The notes under the pieces were generated by a model. That model was given only the letters and a program-made list of their open reading frames with translations, had not been told where the DNA came from and did no database searches. Below, piece after piece: positions 1-9,230 of a stretch of DNA of 47,008 nt. The stretch is from Rahnella woolbedingensis (GTDB taxonomy: Bacteria > Pseudomonadota > Gammaproteobacteria > Enterobacterales > Enterobacteriaceae), in the NCBI RefSeq assembly GCF_003602095.1, contig NZ_RAHH01000036.1:1-47008 (forward strand), given 5' to 3'. Position numbers and translations under genes: made by a program. Numbering within the stretch: the stretch's first letter is position 1; the number at the start of each line of letters is the position of its first letter.

Positions 1-1
1 G

Positions 2-77
2 TGGTGGGCCGTGCTGGATTCGAACCAGCGACCAATTGATTAAAAGTCAACTGCTCTACCAACTGAGCTAACGGCCC
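2..77 (-). tRNA. lysT: tRNA-Lys (anticodon UUU)
   Basis: On the minus strand this 76-nt sequence folds as a full cloverleaf. The acceptor stem GGGCCGT pairs with ACGGCCC, the discriminator base is A and CCA is encoded. The D-loop (AGCTCAGTTGGTAGAGC), the anticodon loop CTTTTAA with TTT, and GGTTCGAATCC in the T arm are all present. It lies downstream of cpoB as lysT does in E. coli, where it opens a Lys/Val tRNA cluster; any further tRNAs would be off the window edge. A separate promoter lies upstream. Confidence 0.97.
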
Positions 78-144
78 CTCTAAACATACTGCATATTGCC
101 TAAATCTCTGACAGCGTTAGCCGTTTGGAGTTGTCTGGGCAACG

Positions 145-179
145 GCGGCATATATTACTTATTTAACTTTTCAGTGCAA
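145..179 (-). promoter_or_regulatory. sigma70 stringent-type promoter for tRNA-Lys
   Basis: On the minus strand the -35 is TTGCAC (174-179), the spacer is 16 bp and the -10 is TAATAT (152-157). A GC-rich discriminator (GCCGCCG, about 145-151) follows. Such a discriminator is typical of stable-RNA promoters under ppGpp/DksA control. The expected start is about 70 bases before the mature tRNA 5' end, leaving a leader for processing. Confidence 0.7.
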
Positions 180-274
180 CTTTAATTTTCAGAAAGAGTG
201 CTAACTGATGGCGTTTCACACACTCAAGCCCAGAAAATGCACGATATGTACATTTTCCAGACCTGAATGAGGAA

Positions 275-1066
275 CTACTTTGCAGATAAACGTTTTTGAG
301 CTTGTTTTGCCGCATCGGTATTTGGGTACTGTTTTACAACCTGCGCGAAGACGGCTTTGGCTTTATCAGCCTGACCTTTCTCCTGCATGATCACCCCAAC
401 CTTGAACATCGCGTCAGAACTTTTTGGAGACTTAGGATAGTTTTTGACCACGACTGCAAAATAATACGCAGCGTCGTCTTTTTTACCCTTGTTGTAATAC
501 AACTGTCCTAACCAGTAGTTGGCGTTAGGCTGATAAGTTGAATCAGGATATTTTTTTACGAAACTCTGAAAGGCAACAATCGCCTCATCATACTGTTTCT
601 TTTCCAGCGCCAGTGAAACCGCAGCATTGTAATCGCTGTTCACGTCACCGGTGCTTGCAGGCGCTTGTGCAGCACCCGCGTCCGGCGTTGCGGCAGCAGA
701 ACCGGATGCGTCACCGGTGGCTGCTGCAGCGCCCGTACTGGCGGCTCCGGCATTGCCCTGGCTTAAGCTGTCCAGTTGATTAAAAATTTGCTTCTGGCGA
801 TCACCAAGCTGACTCAACTGATACTGGTTCTCCTGGATTTGACCACGAAGAGTATCCATATCACGTTGGGTATCAGAAAGTTGTTGCTGGAGTTGAGTTA
901 ATAGCTGGCTGTGAGCGTTAGAAATACGCTCCAGAGAGGTGACCCGATCTTCTATCGAGCCTGAGCCGACATTACTGATTGGCGCTTGGGCAGTAGCGGC
1001 CCATGGGACCGCTACGCCAACCAGTAACGACAGACTCAACAGGTGAGTTCTGAAGTTACTGCTCAT
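275..1066 (-). CDS. cpoB: Cell division coordinator CpoB (YbgF)
   Basis: 263 aa periplasmic protein. A signal peptide covers residues 1 to about 28 (ending ATAQA). An N-terminal coiled coil (about 38-100, rich in Q and L) is the trimerisation region of the family. An Ala/Gly/Ser-rich linker (about 103-140) and a TPR domain (about 144-260) follow. CpoB links Tol-Pal with PBP1B/LpoB so that outer-membrane constriction and septal peptidoglycan synthesis stay coordinated, and it binds TolA. It is the last gene of the tol-pal operon, 9 bases after pal, with tRNA-Lys next. Length and order match E. coli. The linker is longer and more alanine-rich than in E. coli from memory. Confidence 0.95.
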   Translation of the reverse strand: MSSNFRTHLLSLSLLVGVAVPWAATAQAPISNVGSGSIEDRVTSLERISNAHSQLLTQLQQQLSDTQRDMDTLRGQIQENQYQLSQLGDRQKQIFNQLDSLSQGNAGAASTGAAAATGDASGSAAATPDAGAAQAPASTGDVNSDYNAAVSLALEKKQYDEAIVAFQSFVKKYPDSTYQPNANYWLGQLYYNKGKKDDAAYYFAVVVKNYPKSPKSSDAMFKVGVIMQEKGQADKAKAVFAQVVKQYPNTDAAKQAQKRLSAK

Positions 1067-1075
1067 ACTATTCTC

Positions 1076-1585
1076 TTAGTAAACCAGTACTGCACGACGG
1101 TTTTTAGCGTATGCCGCTTCGTCATGGCCCAGTACAGCTGGTTTTTCTTTACCGTAAGAAACGATAGAGATTTGATCAGCAGAAACGCCTTTGCCTTGCA
1201 GGTACATTTTAACAGCAGTAGCACGACGTTCGCCCAGGGCGATGTTGTACTCTGGAGTACCACGTTCGTCAGCATGACCTTCTACAGTCACTTTGTAAGA
1301 CGGGTTGCTACGCAGGAATGCTGCGTGCGCGTCTAACATCTGAGCGAATTCAGAAGACACATCGTATTTGTCCAGGCCAAAGTAAACGATGTTGTTTTTC
1401 TGCAGTTCTTGCATCTGCAGACGAGCTTGCTCTTCTGAAGACATGTTAGCGTTTTCAGTGCTTGCGCCAGAGTTCAGACCCATACCGGATTGGTCGTTGT
1501 CTGCGTTCTTGTGAGAACTACAAGCAGCTACTGCCAGTACAGGCAATGCCAGCATCAGCCCTTTCAGCACTTTATTCAGTTGCAT
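1076..1585 (-). CDS. pal: Peptidoglycan-associated outer-membrane lipoprotein Pal
   Basis: 169 aa. A lipoprotein signal ends in the lipobox V-A-A-C with the acylated Cys at residue 22. A low-complexity tether (about 23-55) precedes a C-terminal OmpA-like peptidoglycan-binding domain (about 60-169) carrying the family motif around [12 protein letters not shown] and the ERRA box. Pal is anchored in the inner leaflet of the outer membrane, binds the diaminopimelate side chain of peptidoglycan and is moved by TolB/TolA during division. It follows tolB by 48 bases and precedes cpoB. Length and sequence are typical of Enterobacterales. Confidence 0.98.
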   Translation of the reverse strand: MQLNKVLKGLMLALPVLAVAACSSHKNADNDQSGMGLNSGASTENANMSSEEQARLQMQELQKNNIVYFGLDKYDVSSEFAQMLDAHAAFLRSNPSYKVTVEGHADERGTPEYNIALGERRATAVKMYLQGKGVSADQISIVSYGKEKPAVLGHDEAAYAKNRRAVLVY

Positions 1586-1633
1586 CTATTCGATCCTTTT
1601 ATAATTTTTTGCCATACATAGTTTTTCTATGCA

Positions 1634-2926
1634 TTACAGATACGGCGACCAGGCAGGGAATTTGACCTGTCCATCAGTTGCCGGAAGACGCGCTTTGAAG
1701 CGCCCATCAGTCGATACCAACTGCAATACGGAACCCAGACCCTGTGAAGAGCTGTAAATTACCATGGTGCCGTTTGGTGCGAGGCTAGGCGTTTCATCCA
1801 GGAACGTGTCCGTCAATGTTTGAACGGCTCCCGTTGCCAGATCTTGTTTAGCGATGTGCTGTGTACCGCTGGCGCTGCTCACCATCACCAGGAACTTACC
1901 ATCTGCACTTACGTCAGAGTCCTGATTTTGAGAGCCTTCCCAGGTCAGACGCTGAGGCGCACCGCCATTAATATTGACTTTATAAACCTGCGGACGACCG
2001 CCCTGATCCGAAGTGAACGCCAGATTCTGGCTGTCCGGGTACCAGGTTGGTTCGGTGTTGTTGCTACGTCCGTTTGTCACCTGGCTAATCTGACCAGAAG
2101 ACAGATTCATCACGTACAGGTTCAGACTGCCGTCTTTCGACAGAGCGAAAGCCAGTTTGCTGCCGTCCGGAGAGAATGCCGGCGCACCGTTGTGACGCGG
2201 GAATGAAGCAATCTGTTTGATCGCGCCATTGGCCAATGTCTGAACAACCAGTGCTGAACGACCGCTTTCAAATGTGACATATGCCAGTTTGCTGCCATCC
2301 GGAGACCAGGCCGGAGACATCAGCGGCTCGGGTGAACGGTGAACCACGAACTGGTTGTAACCGTCATAATCCGCTACGCGCAGTTCATACGGGAATTTAC
2401 CGCCGTTGGTCTGCACGATATAGGCGATACGGGTACGGAATGCGCCTTTAACACCGGTCAGTTTTTCGAAAACTTCGTCACTGGCGGTATGGGCGGAATA
2501 ACGTAACCATTGTTTGGTCACTTTGTACTGGTTTTGTGCCAGCACGGTACCTGGTGCGCCAGAGGTATCAACCAGCTGGTAAGACACCACGTAGCTGCCA
2601 TCGGCGGCAGGCTGAACCTGACCGATAACAACCGCATCAATGCCCAGCGCAGTCCATGCAGCAGGAGTCACTTCTGCGGCAGAGGTCGGCTGTTGTGGCA
2701 TACGTGATGCATCAATAGGATTGAATTTGCCGCTGTTACGTAAGTCAGCTGCAACAATACCACCCACATCTTCAGGTGGTGTACCCGGGCCAGCCCATTT
2801 GAATGGCACAACGCCAATCGGGCGAGCTGTATCTACCCCTTGGGTAATTTCAATGCGAACTTCTGCATGAACTACAGATGCCCACATCATCAAAAGGCCG
2901 AACGCTACTCGAAATGCCTGCTTCAT
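1634..2926 (-). CDS. tolB: Tol-Pal system translocation protein TolB
   Basis: 430 aa, the same length as E. coli TolB. The start at [10 protein letters not shown] is chosen because AAGGGAGA lies just upstream and it gives a normal signal peptide ending VHA; the frame stays open 22 codons further upstream but adds no homologous sequence. After cleavage comes an N-terminal alpha/beta domain (about 22-165) and a six-bladed beta-propeller with repeated [18 protein letters not shown] blades (about 165-430). Periplasmic TolB binds Pal through the propeller, and TolA through its N-terminal strand, releasing Pal from peptidoglycan when TolA pulls. It lies between tolA (129-base gap) and pal. Confidence 0.97.
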   Translation of the reverse strand: MKQAFRVAFGLLMMWASVVHAEVRIEITQGVDTARPIGVVPFKWAGPGTPPEDVGGIVAADLRNSGKFNPIDASRMPQQPTSAAEVTPAAWTALGIDAVVIGQVQPAADGSYVVSYQLVDTSGAPGTVLAQNQYKVTKQWLRYSAHTASDEVFEKLTGVKGAFRTRIAYIVQTNGGKFPYELRVADYDGYNQFVVHRSPEPLMSPAWSPDGSKLAYVTFESGRSALVVQTLANGAIKQIASFPRHNGAPAFSPDGSKLAFALSKDGSLNLYVMNLSSGQISQVTNGRSNNTEPTWYPDSQNLAFTSDQGGRPQVYKVNINGGAPQRLTWEGSQNQDSDVSADGKFLVMVSSASGTQHIAKQDLATGAVQTLTDTFLDETPSLAPNGTMVIYSSSQGLGSVLQLVSTDGRFKARLPATDGQVKFPAWSPYL

Positions 2927-3055
2927 TGTATCTCCCTTATCTGGACGTATCTGCCCGCGATAATTTAGCAGAATTTTAACAAACCAACGCATACAAAACT
3001 AGAATTACACCCTGCAATCTATCGTAAAATTCAGAAAAGAAATTATTTTCGTCTT

Positions 3056-4291
3056 TTACTGTGGTCTGAATGTCATTGGTGCATTTTTGAAGACTTCATA
3101 CACTTCCTGACTTGGTGGCTTAGGAATGCGCGCCTGCTTCGCTGCCGTTATCGCAGCCTGACAAAGTGCCGGATCACCACCTTCAGGGGTTACACTAATC
3201 AGCATACCGTCGGGTGCCAACTTGATACGAAGGTCGCATTTGCGCCCCGCATACAAACCACTGTCATAGAATTTACTCTGGATAGCCGCTGTGACCTGAC
3301 CAAGGTATCCATTAATCTCAGCCCCCGACGCTCCACTTTTCTTACTAGTCCCCTTCCCTGCCGGAGCAGAAGCGCCCCCCCCCGTTGCCCCTTTCGGTGC
3401 ATTTTTGGAGTCAGCAAGGCCATCAAATAAATTATTGGCATCCGCGGCTTCTTTCGCAGCGGCGGCAGCGGCGGCTTTTTTATCAGCCGCGGCTTTCTTC
3501 GATGCTGCGGCAGCTTCCGCTTTTTCCTCAGCGGCAGCAGCAGCTTTCGCATCGGATGCGGCTTTTGCATCGGCATCAGCCTGTGCTTTTGCATCGGCTG
3601 CGGCCTGCGCTTTCGCTTCGGCAGCAGCTTGTTTTTTAGCTTCTGCTGCCGCTTCTTTCTTCGCGTCAGCTTCTGCTTGTTTCTTCGCCGCGGCAGCAGC
3701 GGCGGTGGCTTCAGCCTCTGCTTTTTTCTGAGCATCAGCAGTGGCTTTTTTCTGCGCGTCAGCTTGCGCTTTAGCCGCTTCTTTGGCGGCATCCGCTTTG
3801 GCTTGTGCAGCCGCTTTTGCTGCTTCGGACTTCGCCTGTGCAGCAGCAGCTTCAGCCTGCTTCTGTTGTTCCTTCGCCTGTTCCGCGGCTTGCTCAGCTT
3901 GTTTTTGCTGCTGAGCCTGATCCTGAGCCTGCTGCTTCGCATCTTCCTGCGCTTGCAGACGCTCTTTCTCGAGTTCTTTCAGGCGCTGTTGTTCTGCGGC
4001 CTGTTTCTGCTGAAGCTCTTCAGCCTGTTGTTCTGATTTTTTCTGACGCGCTGCGGCAGCACGTTGGGAATCAGCCTGTTGCTGCTGCTGACGATTGTAT
4101 TGATCGACCACAGCACTGGGATCAACCATTACGGCAGAGATATCACTGCCGCCACCGCCACCACTCATGCTGGTATCTTCGTCCAGCGATCCCAAAATCA
4201 GCAGGCCTATAATGATGATATGCAGAACGACCGAAACAATAACGGCGCGTTTGAGCTTATCGTTTTGTTCAGTTGCAGTTGCCTTTACCAA
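3056..4291 (-). CDS. tolA: Tol-Pal system inner-membrane spanning protein TolA
   Basis: 411 aa. One N-terminal membrane helix (about 15-35), a Gly linker, then a long Ala/Lys/Gln/Glu helical domain II (about 60-295) crosses the periplasm. A globular C-terminal domain III (about 318-411) has the conserved Cys pair in KCDLRIKL and ALCQAA, thought to form a disulfide. TolA couples the TolQR proton-driven motor to TolB/Pal. The start codon is TTG preceded by GGGA eight bases upstream; E. coli uses GTG. A nine-G run at 3375-3383 encodes part of the Gly linker before domain III, and an upstream slip would remove domain III. The long antisense frames here are artefacts of the GCN-rich repeats. Confidence 0.97.
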   Translation of the reverse strand: MVKATATEQNDKLKRAVIVSVVLHIIIIGLLILGSLDEDTSMSGGGGGSDISAVMVDPSAVVDQYNRQQQQQADSQRAAAARQKKSEQQAEELQQKQAAEQQRLKELEKERLQAQEDAKQQAQDQAQQQKQAEQAAEQAKEQQKQAEAAAAQAKSEAAKAAAQAKADAAKEAAKAQADAQKKATADAQKKAEAEATAAAAAAKKQAEADAKKEAAAEAKKQAAAEAKAQAAADAKAQADADAKAASDAKAAAAAEEKAEAAAASKKAAADKKAAAAAAAKEAADANNLFDGLADSKNAPKGATGGGASAPAGKGTSKKSGASGAEINGYLGQVTAAIQSKFYDSGLYAGRKCDLRIKLAPDGMLISVTPEGGDPALCQAAITAAKQARIPKPPSQEVYEVFKNAPMTFRPQ

Positions 4292-4317
4292 AATAGATTT
4301 CCCAAGACAGGATTACT

Positions 4318-4377
4318 AAAAACCCGGTTTCCTGTACTGCCTGTCATACTTTTAACAAGCCAGAGAATGCCGGGTTT
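4318..4377 (-). repeat. Inverted repeat in the tolR-tolA gap
   Basis: AAACCCGG (4320-4327) and CCGGGTTT (4370-4377) are exact inverted repeats within the 113-base gap between tolR and tolA. The loop is 42 bases. In the mRNA they could form a long hairpin upstream of the weak TTG start of tolA. No T-run follows, so it does not look like an intrinsic terminator. Function unknown. Confidence 0.35.
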
Positions 4378-4404
4378 CAAATAAGTGTTACAAATTACCT
4401 ATCC

Positions 4405-4836
4405 TCAGATAGGTTGTGTCATCAATCCGACAGACTTCACGCCAGCCTGATGCAGCATATTCAGCGCCTTGATGATTTCATCATAAGGCACATCTTTAGC
4501 GCCGCCGATCAGGAATACCGTCTTCGGATTGGCCTGAATACGGCTGGTCGCTTCCGCGATAACCTGCTGTTCAGGCAATTGCTCCATACGCTGATGATCC
4601 ACCACAATGGTGTACTGACCCACGCCGGAGACTTCGACAATCACTGGCGGGTTATCATCGCTGGATACCGCTTTAGAATCTGTCGCGTCTGGCAGATCGA
4701 CTTCCACGCTCTGGGTAATGATGGGGGCTGTTGCCATAAAAATCAGTAACAGAACCAGCAATACGTCCAGCAGCGGAACAATGTTGATCTCCGACTTACC
4801 TTCGCGACGGTTACGACGACCTCGTGAACGAGCCAT
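4405..4836 (-). CDS. tolR: Tol-Pal motor subunit TolR
   Basis: 143 aa of the ExbD/TolR family. A basic cytoplasmic N-terminus is followed by one membrane helix (about 18-38) containing the functional aspartate in VPLLDVLLVLL (D24 here, D23 in E. coli), then a periplasmic domain that dimerises and can bind peptidoglycan. With TolQ it forms the proton channel that energises TolA. A strong AAAGGGGGAG ribosome site precedes the ATG, and tolQ ends 11 bases upstream. Sequence and length are typical. Confidence 0.97.
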   Translation of the reverse strand: MARSRGRRNRREGKSEINIVPLLDVLLVLLLIFMATAPIITQSVEVDLPDATDSKAVSSDDNPPVIVEVSGVGQYTIVVDHQRMEQLPEQQVIAEATSRIQANPKTVFLIGGAKDVPYDEIIKALNMLHQAGVKSVGLMTQPI

Positions 4837-4847
4837 ACTCTCCCCCT

Positions 4848-5537
4848 TTAGTTACTGCTGGTTTCGCGAGAGAAAGCCTGACGGTGCAGGATGGCCGTAA
4901 ATTCTTCCATGAAGTTATCGTAGTTTTGCTCAAGCTTGTTCACACGCTGGTTCAGGCGGTTATACGCCATAACCGCAGGGATAGCAGCAAACAAACCAAT
5001 CGCGGTGGCGATCAGTGCTTCTGCGATACCTGGCGCAACCATTTGCAGGGTGGCTTGTTTGACAGAACCTAAACCGATAAAGGCGTGCATGATCCCCCAG
5101 ACCGTACCGAACAGGCCGATATACGGGCTGATGGAACCGACTGTGCCAAGGAATGGAATGTGCATTTCAAGGGATTCGAGTTCACGGTTAAAGGAAATAC
5201 GCATCGCACGTGAAGAACCTTCAATCACAGACTCTGGCGCATGACTGTTAGCACGATGAAGACGCGCAAACTCTTTAAAACCGGAATGGAAGATTTGCTC
5301 TGCCCCGCTCAGGGTTTCGCGACGGCCCTGGCTTTCCTGATACAAACGGGAAAGCTCAATACCGGACCAGAATTTATCTTCAAACGCTTCTGCCTCACGG
5401 GTGGCGGCATTCAGCACTTTCGTGCGTTGAATGATAATCGCCCAGGACGCGACAGAGAAGCACACCAGGATAAGCATAATCAGCTTAACCAGGATGCTGG
5501 CCTTTAAAAATAAATCAAGCATGTTCATGTCAGTCAC
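4848..5537 (-). CDS. tolQ: Tol-Pal motor subunit TolQ
   Basis: 229 aa, MotA/TolQ/ExbB family. Three membrane helices are visible: about 16-36, about 138-160 (with [20 protein letters not shown]) and about 168-190 (with [17 protein letters not shown]). TolQ pentamers surround TolR and form the stator-like proton path that drives TolA. The GTG start overlaps the TGA stop of ybgC by four bases (GTGA), suggesting translational coupling, and E. coli tolQ also begins with GTG. An ATG three codons later is an alternative start. Confidence 0.97.
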   Translation of the reverse strand: MTDMNMLDLFLKASILVKLIMLILVCFSVASWAIIIQRTKVLNAATREAEAFEDKFWSGIELSRLYQESQGRRETLSGAEQIFHSGFKEFARLHRANSHAPESVIEGSSRAMRISFNRELESLEMHIPFLGTVGSISPYIGLFGTVWGIMHAFIGLGSVKQATLQMVAPGIAEALIATAIGLFAAIPAVMAYNRLNQRVNKLEQNYDNFMEEFTAILHRQAFSRETSSN

Positions 5538-5938
5538 TGCTTAAACTCCGCGACAATAGACTTAGGAAGCGCACGTGGCTTCATTTGGTGTGGGTCAATG
5601 CATGCAATTAACACTTCTGCAGAACTCAGAAGGTTTCCATGCGAATCAAGAATTCGTTGTGCAAAAGTAAGAGAAGCTCCGCGAATGGACGTAATCTCAC
5701 TCTGAACATCCAGCAGGTCATCTAGGCGAGCTGGTGCAAAGTATTCGACCGTCATGCGGCGGACAGCAAAAGCGACATGTTCTCCCAGCAGTTGTTGCTG
5801 GTGAAAATTGCGTTGGCGCAACATCTCTGTGCGAGCCCTTTCAAAAAAGGCGACGTATCGGGCATGGTAGACCACACCTCCCGCGTCTGTGTCTTCGTAA
5901 TAGACACGAACCGGCCATCGGAACAACGAATTACTCAC
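5534..5938 (-). CDS. ybgC: Tol-Pal-associated acyl-CoA thioesterase YbgC
   Basis: 134 aa hot-dog fold thioesterase. The GTG start ([21 protein letters not shown]) gives the E. coli length; an in-frame ATG 14 codons upstream adds non-conserved residues and would overlap the predicted -10 box. The active-site Asp18 lies in [13 protein letters not shown], and the C-terminus [14 protein letters not shown] matches the family. The enzyme hydrolyses acyl-CoA thioesters and is associated with phospholipid enzymes in the cytoplasm. It is the first gene of the tol-pal cluster and overlaps tolQ by four bases. Confidence 0.95.
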   Translation of the reverse strand: MSNSLFRWPVRVYYEDTDAGGVVYHARYVAFFERARTEMLRQRNFHQQQLLGEHVAFAVRRMTVEYFAPARLDDLLDVQSEITSIRGASLTFAQRILDSHGNLLSSAEVLIACIDPHQMKPRALPKSIVAEFKQ

Positions 5939-5969
5939 TCTACATCCCGTAATGCAATTTGACGGCACT

Positions 5970-5998
5970 ACTATACTCAAGTGAGTTGGGGTTGGGAA
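5970..5998 (-). promoter_or_regulatory. Candidate promoter of the ybgC-tol-pal operon
   Basis: On the minus strand TTCCCA (5993-5998), a 17-bp spacer and TATAGT (5970-5975) lie about 30 bases before the ybgC GTG. It falls between the terminator-like hairpin after ybgE and ybgC, where a tol promoter is known in E. coli. The match is moderate and was found by eye. Confidence 0.45.
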
Positions 5999-6017
5999 TG
6001 GGTTGCATTGCTGGAAC

Positions 6018-6046
6018 GAAAATAATTATGGGCCTGAGCGGCCCAT
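6018..6046 (-). terminator. Intrinsic terminator or attenuator between ybgE and ybgC
   Basis: On the minus strand ATGGGCC (6040-6046), a 5-base loop and GGCCCAT (6028-6034) form a perfect 7-bp stem. A T-rich run (AATTATTTT) follows. It would end or reduce cydABX-ybgE transcription before the tol genes. Confidence 0.6.
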
Positions 6047-6087
6047 GGGAAGAATAGTGTAAATTTGTCTTTTATTTCAGCAAAGAA

Positions 6088-6381
6088 TCAGCTGAAAAAG
6101 TAAAAAAGTCCTGCGGCCAGCGCAATCATGGCAAGTATCGGAGAGAAGAACGCCTTCCATACCGATTTATATGGACGAAAGCCCAGACCGTGAACCACAC
6201 CGGCGCAGACTGCCCATATCAGGATGATCCCGTGCCAGACTTCCAACTGACTGGTTGACGAGGCAAACATGCCCGGCTTCCAGAAGACGCAGCCGGCAAG
6301 CACCAGTGACATCACAAGCGAAAGGGCCCGCAAGGGGCCCTTGTCTGTGATGGCGTAGAGTTTATCCACGATCACACTCAT
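6088..6381 (-). CDS. ybgE: Cyd operon protein YbgE
   Basis: 97 aa small inner-membrane protein with three hydrophobic segments (about 18-36, 47-65, 76-96). It begins two bases after the cydX stop and belongs to the cydA-cydB-cydX-ybgE unit. YbgE is conserved next to cydAB across enterobacteria. Its biochemical role is not established; a link to cytochrome bd assembly or function is inferred from its position. Length matches E. coli YbgE. Confidence 0.93.
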   Translation of the reverse strand: MSVIVDKLYAITDKGPLRALSLVMSLVLAGCVFWKPGMFASSTSQLEVWHGIILIWAVCAGVVHGLGFRPYKSVWKAFFSPILAMIALAAGLFYFFS

Positions 6382-6383
6382 TA

Positions 6384-6497
6384 TTACTTCTCTTCTTTAG
6401 CCGCTTTATTGGCTTCGCTGTGTTCAAACGCCAGCGCGGTAATAATACCGAATGAGCAAGCCAGTAAGGTGCCGAGGATCCAGGCAAAATACCACAT
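6384..6497 (-). CDS. cydX: Cytochrome bd-I oxidase small subunit CydX
   Basis: 37 aa single-pass membrane protein, read directly from the sequence. It starts MWYFAWILGT, with a hydrophobic helix over about residues 4-24 and a charged tail ending NKAAKEEK. CydX is the third subunit of cytochrome bd-I, needed for stable haem d/b595 and full quinol oxidase activity. It starts 10 bases after the cydB stop with AAGGAGA upstream, and ybgE follows after two bases. Length and sequence are close to E. coli CydX (YbgT). Confidence 0.96.
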   Translation of the reverse strand: MWYFAWILGTLLACSFGIITALAFEHSEANKAAKEEK

Positions 6498-6507
6498 GGT
6501 GTTCTCC

Positions 6508-7647
6508 TTAATACAACGAATGCTTGTTGTTCTCGATGTAGTGCTTATCAAGGCGACCGAACATCTTGTAATACGCCCATGAGGTGTAAATCAGGATGAT
6601 CGGTACAAAGATACAGGCAACAACGGTCATCACTCTGAGCGTCAGCAAGGTGGATGTCGCATCCCACATAGTTAGGCTGGCGTTCGGCTCAGTGATTGAC
6701 GGCATCACGAACGGGAACATAGTGATACCCGCAGTCAGGATCACACAGGCGATAGTCAGTGAGTTACTGATGAATGCCAGCGCCGCTTTGTTCAGGCGAG
6801 AGAACAAAATGGTCAGCAGTGGCAGAATCACACCCAGTGCAGGAATTGCCCACAGGCCAGGGGTCTTGTTGAAGTTGGCCAGCCATGCACCTGCTTCATG
6901 AGACACCGTTTTGCGCAGCGGGTTAGACGGGCCAGCATGGTCCATCACAGACGTCACGGTGAAACCATCAATCCCTTTCACTAACCAGATACCTGCCAGC
7001 AGGAAGCACACCATCATCACCAGCGCAGAAATCTGCGACGCAGTGCGGGTACGCAGGTGCAGTTCACCCACAGTACGCATTTGCAGATAGGTAGCACCTT
7101 GCGTGATAAGCATGGTCAGGCTGACCAGACCGGCCAGAATGCCATACGGATTCAGCAGGCCCAGCAGATTACCGGTATAGAACAGACGCAGATCGTTGTC
7201 GATATGGAACGGAACACCCAGCAGCAGGTTACCGAACGCCACACCGAACACCAGTGCAGGCACGAAGCTACCGATAAAGATGCCCCAGTCCCACATGCCA
7301 CGCCAGCGCGGGCTCTCGAGTTTTGAACGATAGTCAAAGCCCAGCGGACGGAAGAACAAGGCGCACAGCACCAGCACCATCGCCGCATAGAAGCCGGAGA
7401 ATGCCGCTGCGTACACCATCGGCCATGCAGCGAATAATGCACCACCGGCCGTGATCAGCCAGACCTGGTTACCGTCCCAGTGCGGGGCGATGGCGTTGAT
7501 CATCACGCGGCGATCAGTATCGGTTTTACCGATAATGCGCACCAGGATCCCTACGCCCATATCAAATCCATCGGTGACTGCGAAGCCGATAAACAGCACG
7601 CCAATCAGCACCCACCAGATGAACCGTAAAGTTTCATAATCAAACAT
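6508..7647 (-). CDS. cydB: Cytochrome bd-I ubiquinol oxidase subunit II
   Basis: 379 aa polytopic inner-membrane protein (about eight to nine helices) starting MFDYETLRFIWW, the conserved CydB N-terminus. CydB is the structural partner of CydA and, in E. coli, holds a bound ubiquinone. The complex oxidises ubiquinol and reduces O2 to water with high affinity, generating proton motive force without pumping. It follows cydA by 14 bases with a GGGAGT ribosome site and is followed by cydX. Length equals E. coli CydB. Confidence 0.98.
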   Translation of the reverse strand: MFDYETLRFIWWVLIGVLFIGFAVTDGFDMGVGILVRIIGKTDTDRRVMINAIAPHWDGNQVWLITAGGALFAAWPMVYAAAFSGFYAAMVLVLCALFFRPLGFDYRSKLESPRWRGMWDWGIFIGSFVPALVFGVAFGNLLLGVPFHIDNDLRLFYTGNLLGLLNPYGILAGLVSLTMLITQGATYLQMRTVGELHLRTRTASQISALVMMVCFLLAGIWLVKGIDGFTVTSVMDHAGPSNPLRKTVSHEAGAWLANFNKTPGLWAIPALGVILPLLTILFSRLNKAALAFISNSLTIACVILTAGITMFPFVMPSITEPNASLTMWDATSTLLTLRVMTVVACIFVPIILIYTSWAYYKMFGRLDKHYIENNKHSLY

Positions 7648-7661
7648 AAGTGGACTCCCTA

Positions 7662-9230
7662 TTACCGAGCTTGCTCAAGTGGCGCTGAAGTTTGTTCATA
7701 ATGATAACGGCCAGTTTTCAGGCTGCTTGGGCCCAGGCGCGCATATTTGAACATCAGGAACATTTCAGCGATCAGGAACAGGGTGTACAGGCCACAGATA
7801 AGGATCATCGAGGAGAGTACATCACCCACCGTCAGGGAAGAGTGTGCAACCGCAGTCGGTAACACCTCACCAATCGCCCAGGGCTGACGGCCATATTCGG
7901 CCACGAACCAGCCCGCTTCGACAGCAATCCACGGCAGCGGAAGACCGATGAATATCGCGCGGTGTAACCAGCGTTTCTGACCAATCTTGCCGCGCAATAC
8001 GGTGTAGAAGGCAAGCGCAATCAGCACGAACATCAGGATGCCGCAGGCAACCATGATGCGGAATGCGAAGTAAAGTGGCAGAACGCGCGGGATAGAATCT
8101 TTCGTCGCTTTCTGAATCTGTGCGTCAGTCGCGCCCGCCGGGTTGTCGGTATAGCGTTTAAGCAACATACCGTAGCCCAGATCCTGCTTAGCATTTTCGA
8201 AATCGCTGCGCACTTTCGGGTCAGTGTTGCCCGAACGCAGTTCTTCCAGCAGGGTGTACGCTTTCATACCATTGCGGATACGCACTTCGTGTTGCGCCAT
8301 CAGGTCTTTCAGACCAGTGACCGGCGTATCAACAGAACGCGTCGCAATCAGACCGAGCAGGTATGGGATCTGAATAGAATATTCGTTTTCCATTTTGTCC
8401 TGATTCGGCATACCAAACAGCGTGAAGCTGGCCGGTGCAGGTTGGGTGTCCCACTCTGCTTCGATAGCCGCCAGTTTGGTTTTCTGCACGTCACCCATTT
8501 CGTAACCGGATTCATCACCCAGTACGATAACGGAAAGTACGGCAGCCAGACCAAAGCTTGCAGCAATCGCAAATGAGCGTTTCGCGAAACCGACGTCACG
8601 ACCTTTAAGCAGGTAGTAAGAGCTGATAGCCAGAATGAACATCGCGCCAGTCACATAACCGGACGCTACGGTGTGAACGAATTTAACCTGCGCAACCGGG
8701 TTCAGGACCAGCTCAGAGAAGCTGACCATTTCCATACGCATGGTTTCGTAATTGAAGGTGGAAGCAATCGGGTTTTGCATCCAGCCGTTCGCCACCAGGA
8801 TCCACAAGGCAGACAAGTTTGAGCCAAGAGCCACAAACCAGGTCACTGTCATGTGTTGAACTTTAGAAAGACGATCCCAACCGAAGAAGAACAGGCCGAC
8901 TAAAGTGGATTCCAGGAAGAACGCCATCAAACCTTCGATTGCCAGAGGCGCACCGAAGATATCACCGACGTAATGTGAGAAATATGACCAGTTAGTACCG
9001 AACTGGAATTCCATGGTTAAACCGGTTGCAACGCCCAGTGCAAAGTTAATTGCAAAGAGTTTGCCCCAGAATTTGGTCATATCTTTATAGATTTGTTTGC
9101 CAGAAAGCACATAAACCGTTTCCATAATTGCCAGTAAAAACGCCATACCCAGCGTTAATGGGACAAATAGGAAATGGTACATGGCTGTTAAAGCAAACTG
9201 TAAACGCGACAGTTCAACGATATCAAACAT
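7662..9230 (-). CDS. cydA: Cytochrome bd-I ubiquinol oxidase subunit I
   Basis: 522 aa, the same as E. coli. The start [12 protein letters not shown] is preferred over an in-frame start 24 codons upstream because the downstream one begins the conserved helix and is preceded by GGAG and AAGGGG. The family haem ligand His19 is visible in [10 protein letters not shown], and GRQPW, part of the bd-family signature, is present. Helices flank a periplasmic quinol-binding Q-loop (about 240-390). The subunit carries haems b558, b595 and d. Transcription begins in an AT-rich 700-base upstream region with ArcA-like sequence, consistent with micro-aerobic induction. Confidence 0.98.
   Translation of the reverse strand: MFDIVELSRLQFALTAMYHFLFVPLTLGMAFLLAIMETVYVLSGKQIYKDMTKFWGKLFAINFALGVATGLTMEFQFGTNWSYFSHYVGDIFGAPLAIEGLMAFFLESTLVGLFFFGWDRLSKVQHMTVTWFVALGSNLSALWILVANGWMQNPIASTFNYETMRMEMVSFSELVLNPVAQVKFVHTVASGYVTGAMFILAISSYYLLKGRDVGFAKRSFAIAASFGLAAVLSVIVLGDESGYEMGDVQKTKLAAIEAEWDTQPAPASFTLFGMPNQDKMENEYSIQIPYLLGLIATRSVDTPVTGLKDLMAQHEVRIRNGMKAYTLLEELRSGNTDPKVRSDFENAKQDLGYGMLLKRYTDNPAGATDAQIQKATKDSIPRVLPLYFAFRIMVACGILMFVLIALAFYTVLRGKIGQKRWLHRAIFIGLPLPWIAVEAGWFVAEYGRQPWAIGEVLPTAVAHSSLTVGDVLSSMILICGLYTLFLIAEMFLMFKYARLGPSSLKTGRYHYEQTSAPLEQAR

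Noticed and set aside
2-77. tRNA-Lys as a phage or island attachment site
   Set aside because: No integrase, no direct repeat of the tRNA 3' end and no atypical genes follow on the side visible here.
3405-4036. Ala-, Phe- and Leu-rich plus-strand frames opposite tolA
   Set aside because: They arise from the repetitive GCN/AAR codons of the TolA helical domain read in reverse.
5939-5980. Upstream ATG start for ybgC at 5980
   Set aside because: It adds 14 residues absent from the family and overlaps the predicted -10; the GTG at 5938 gives the standard length.
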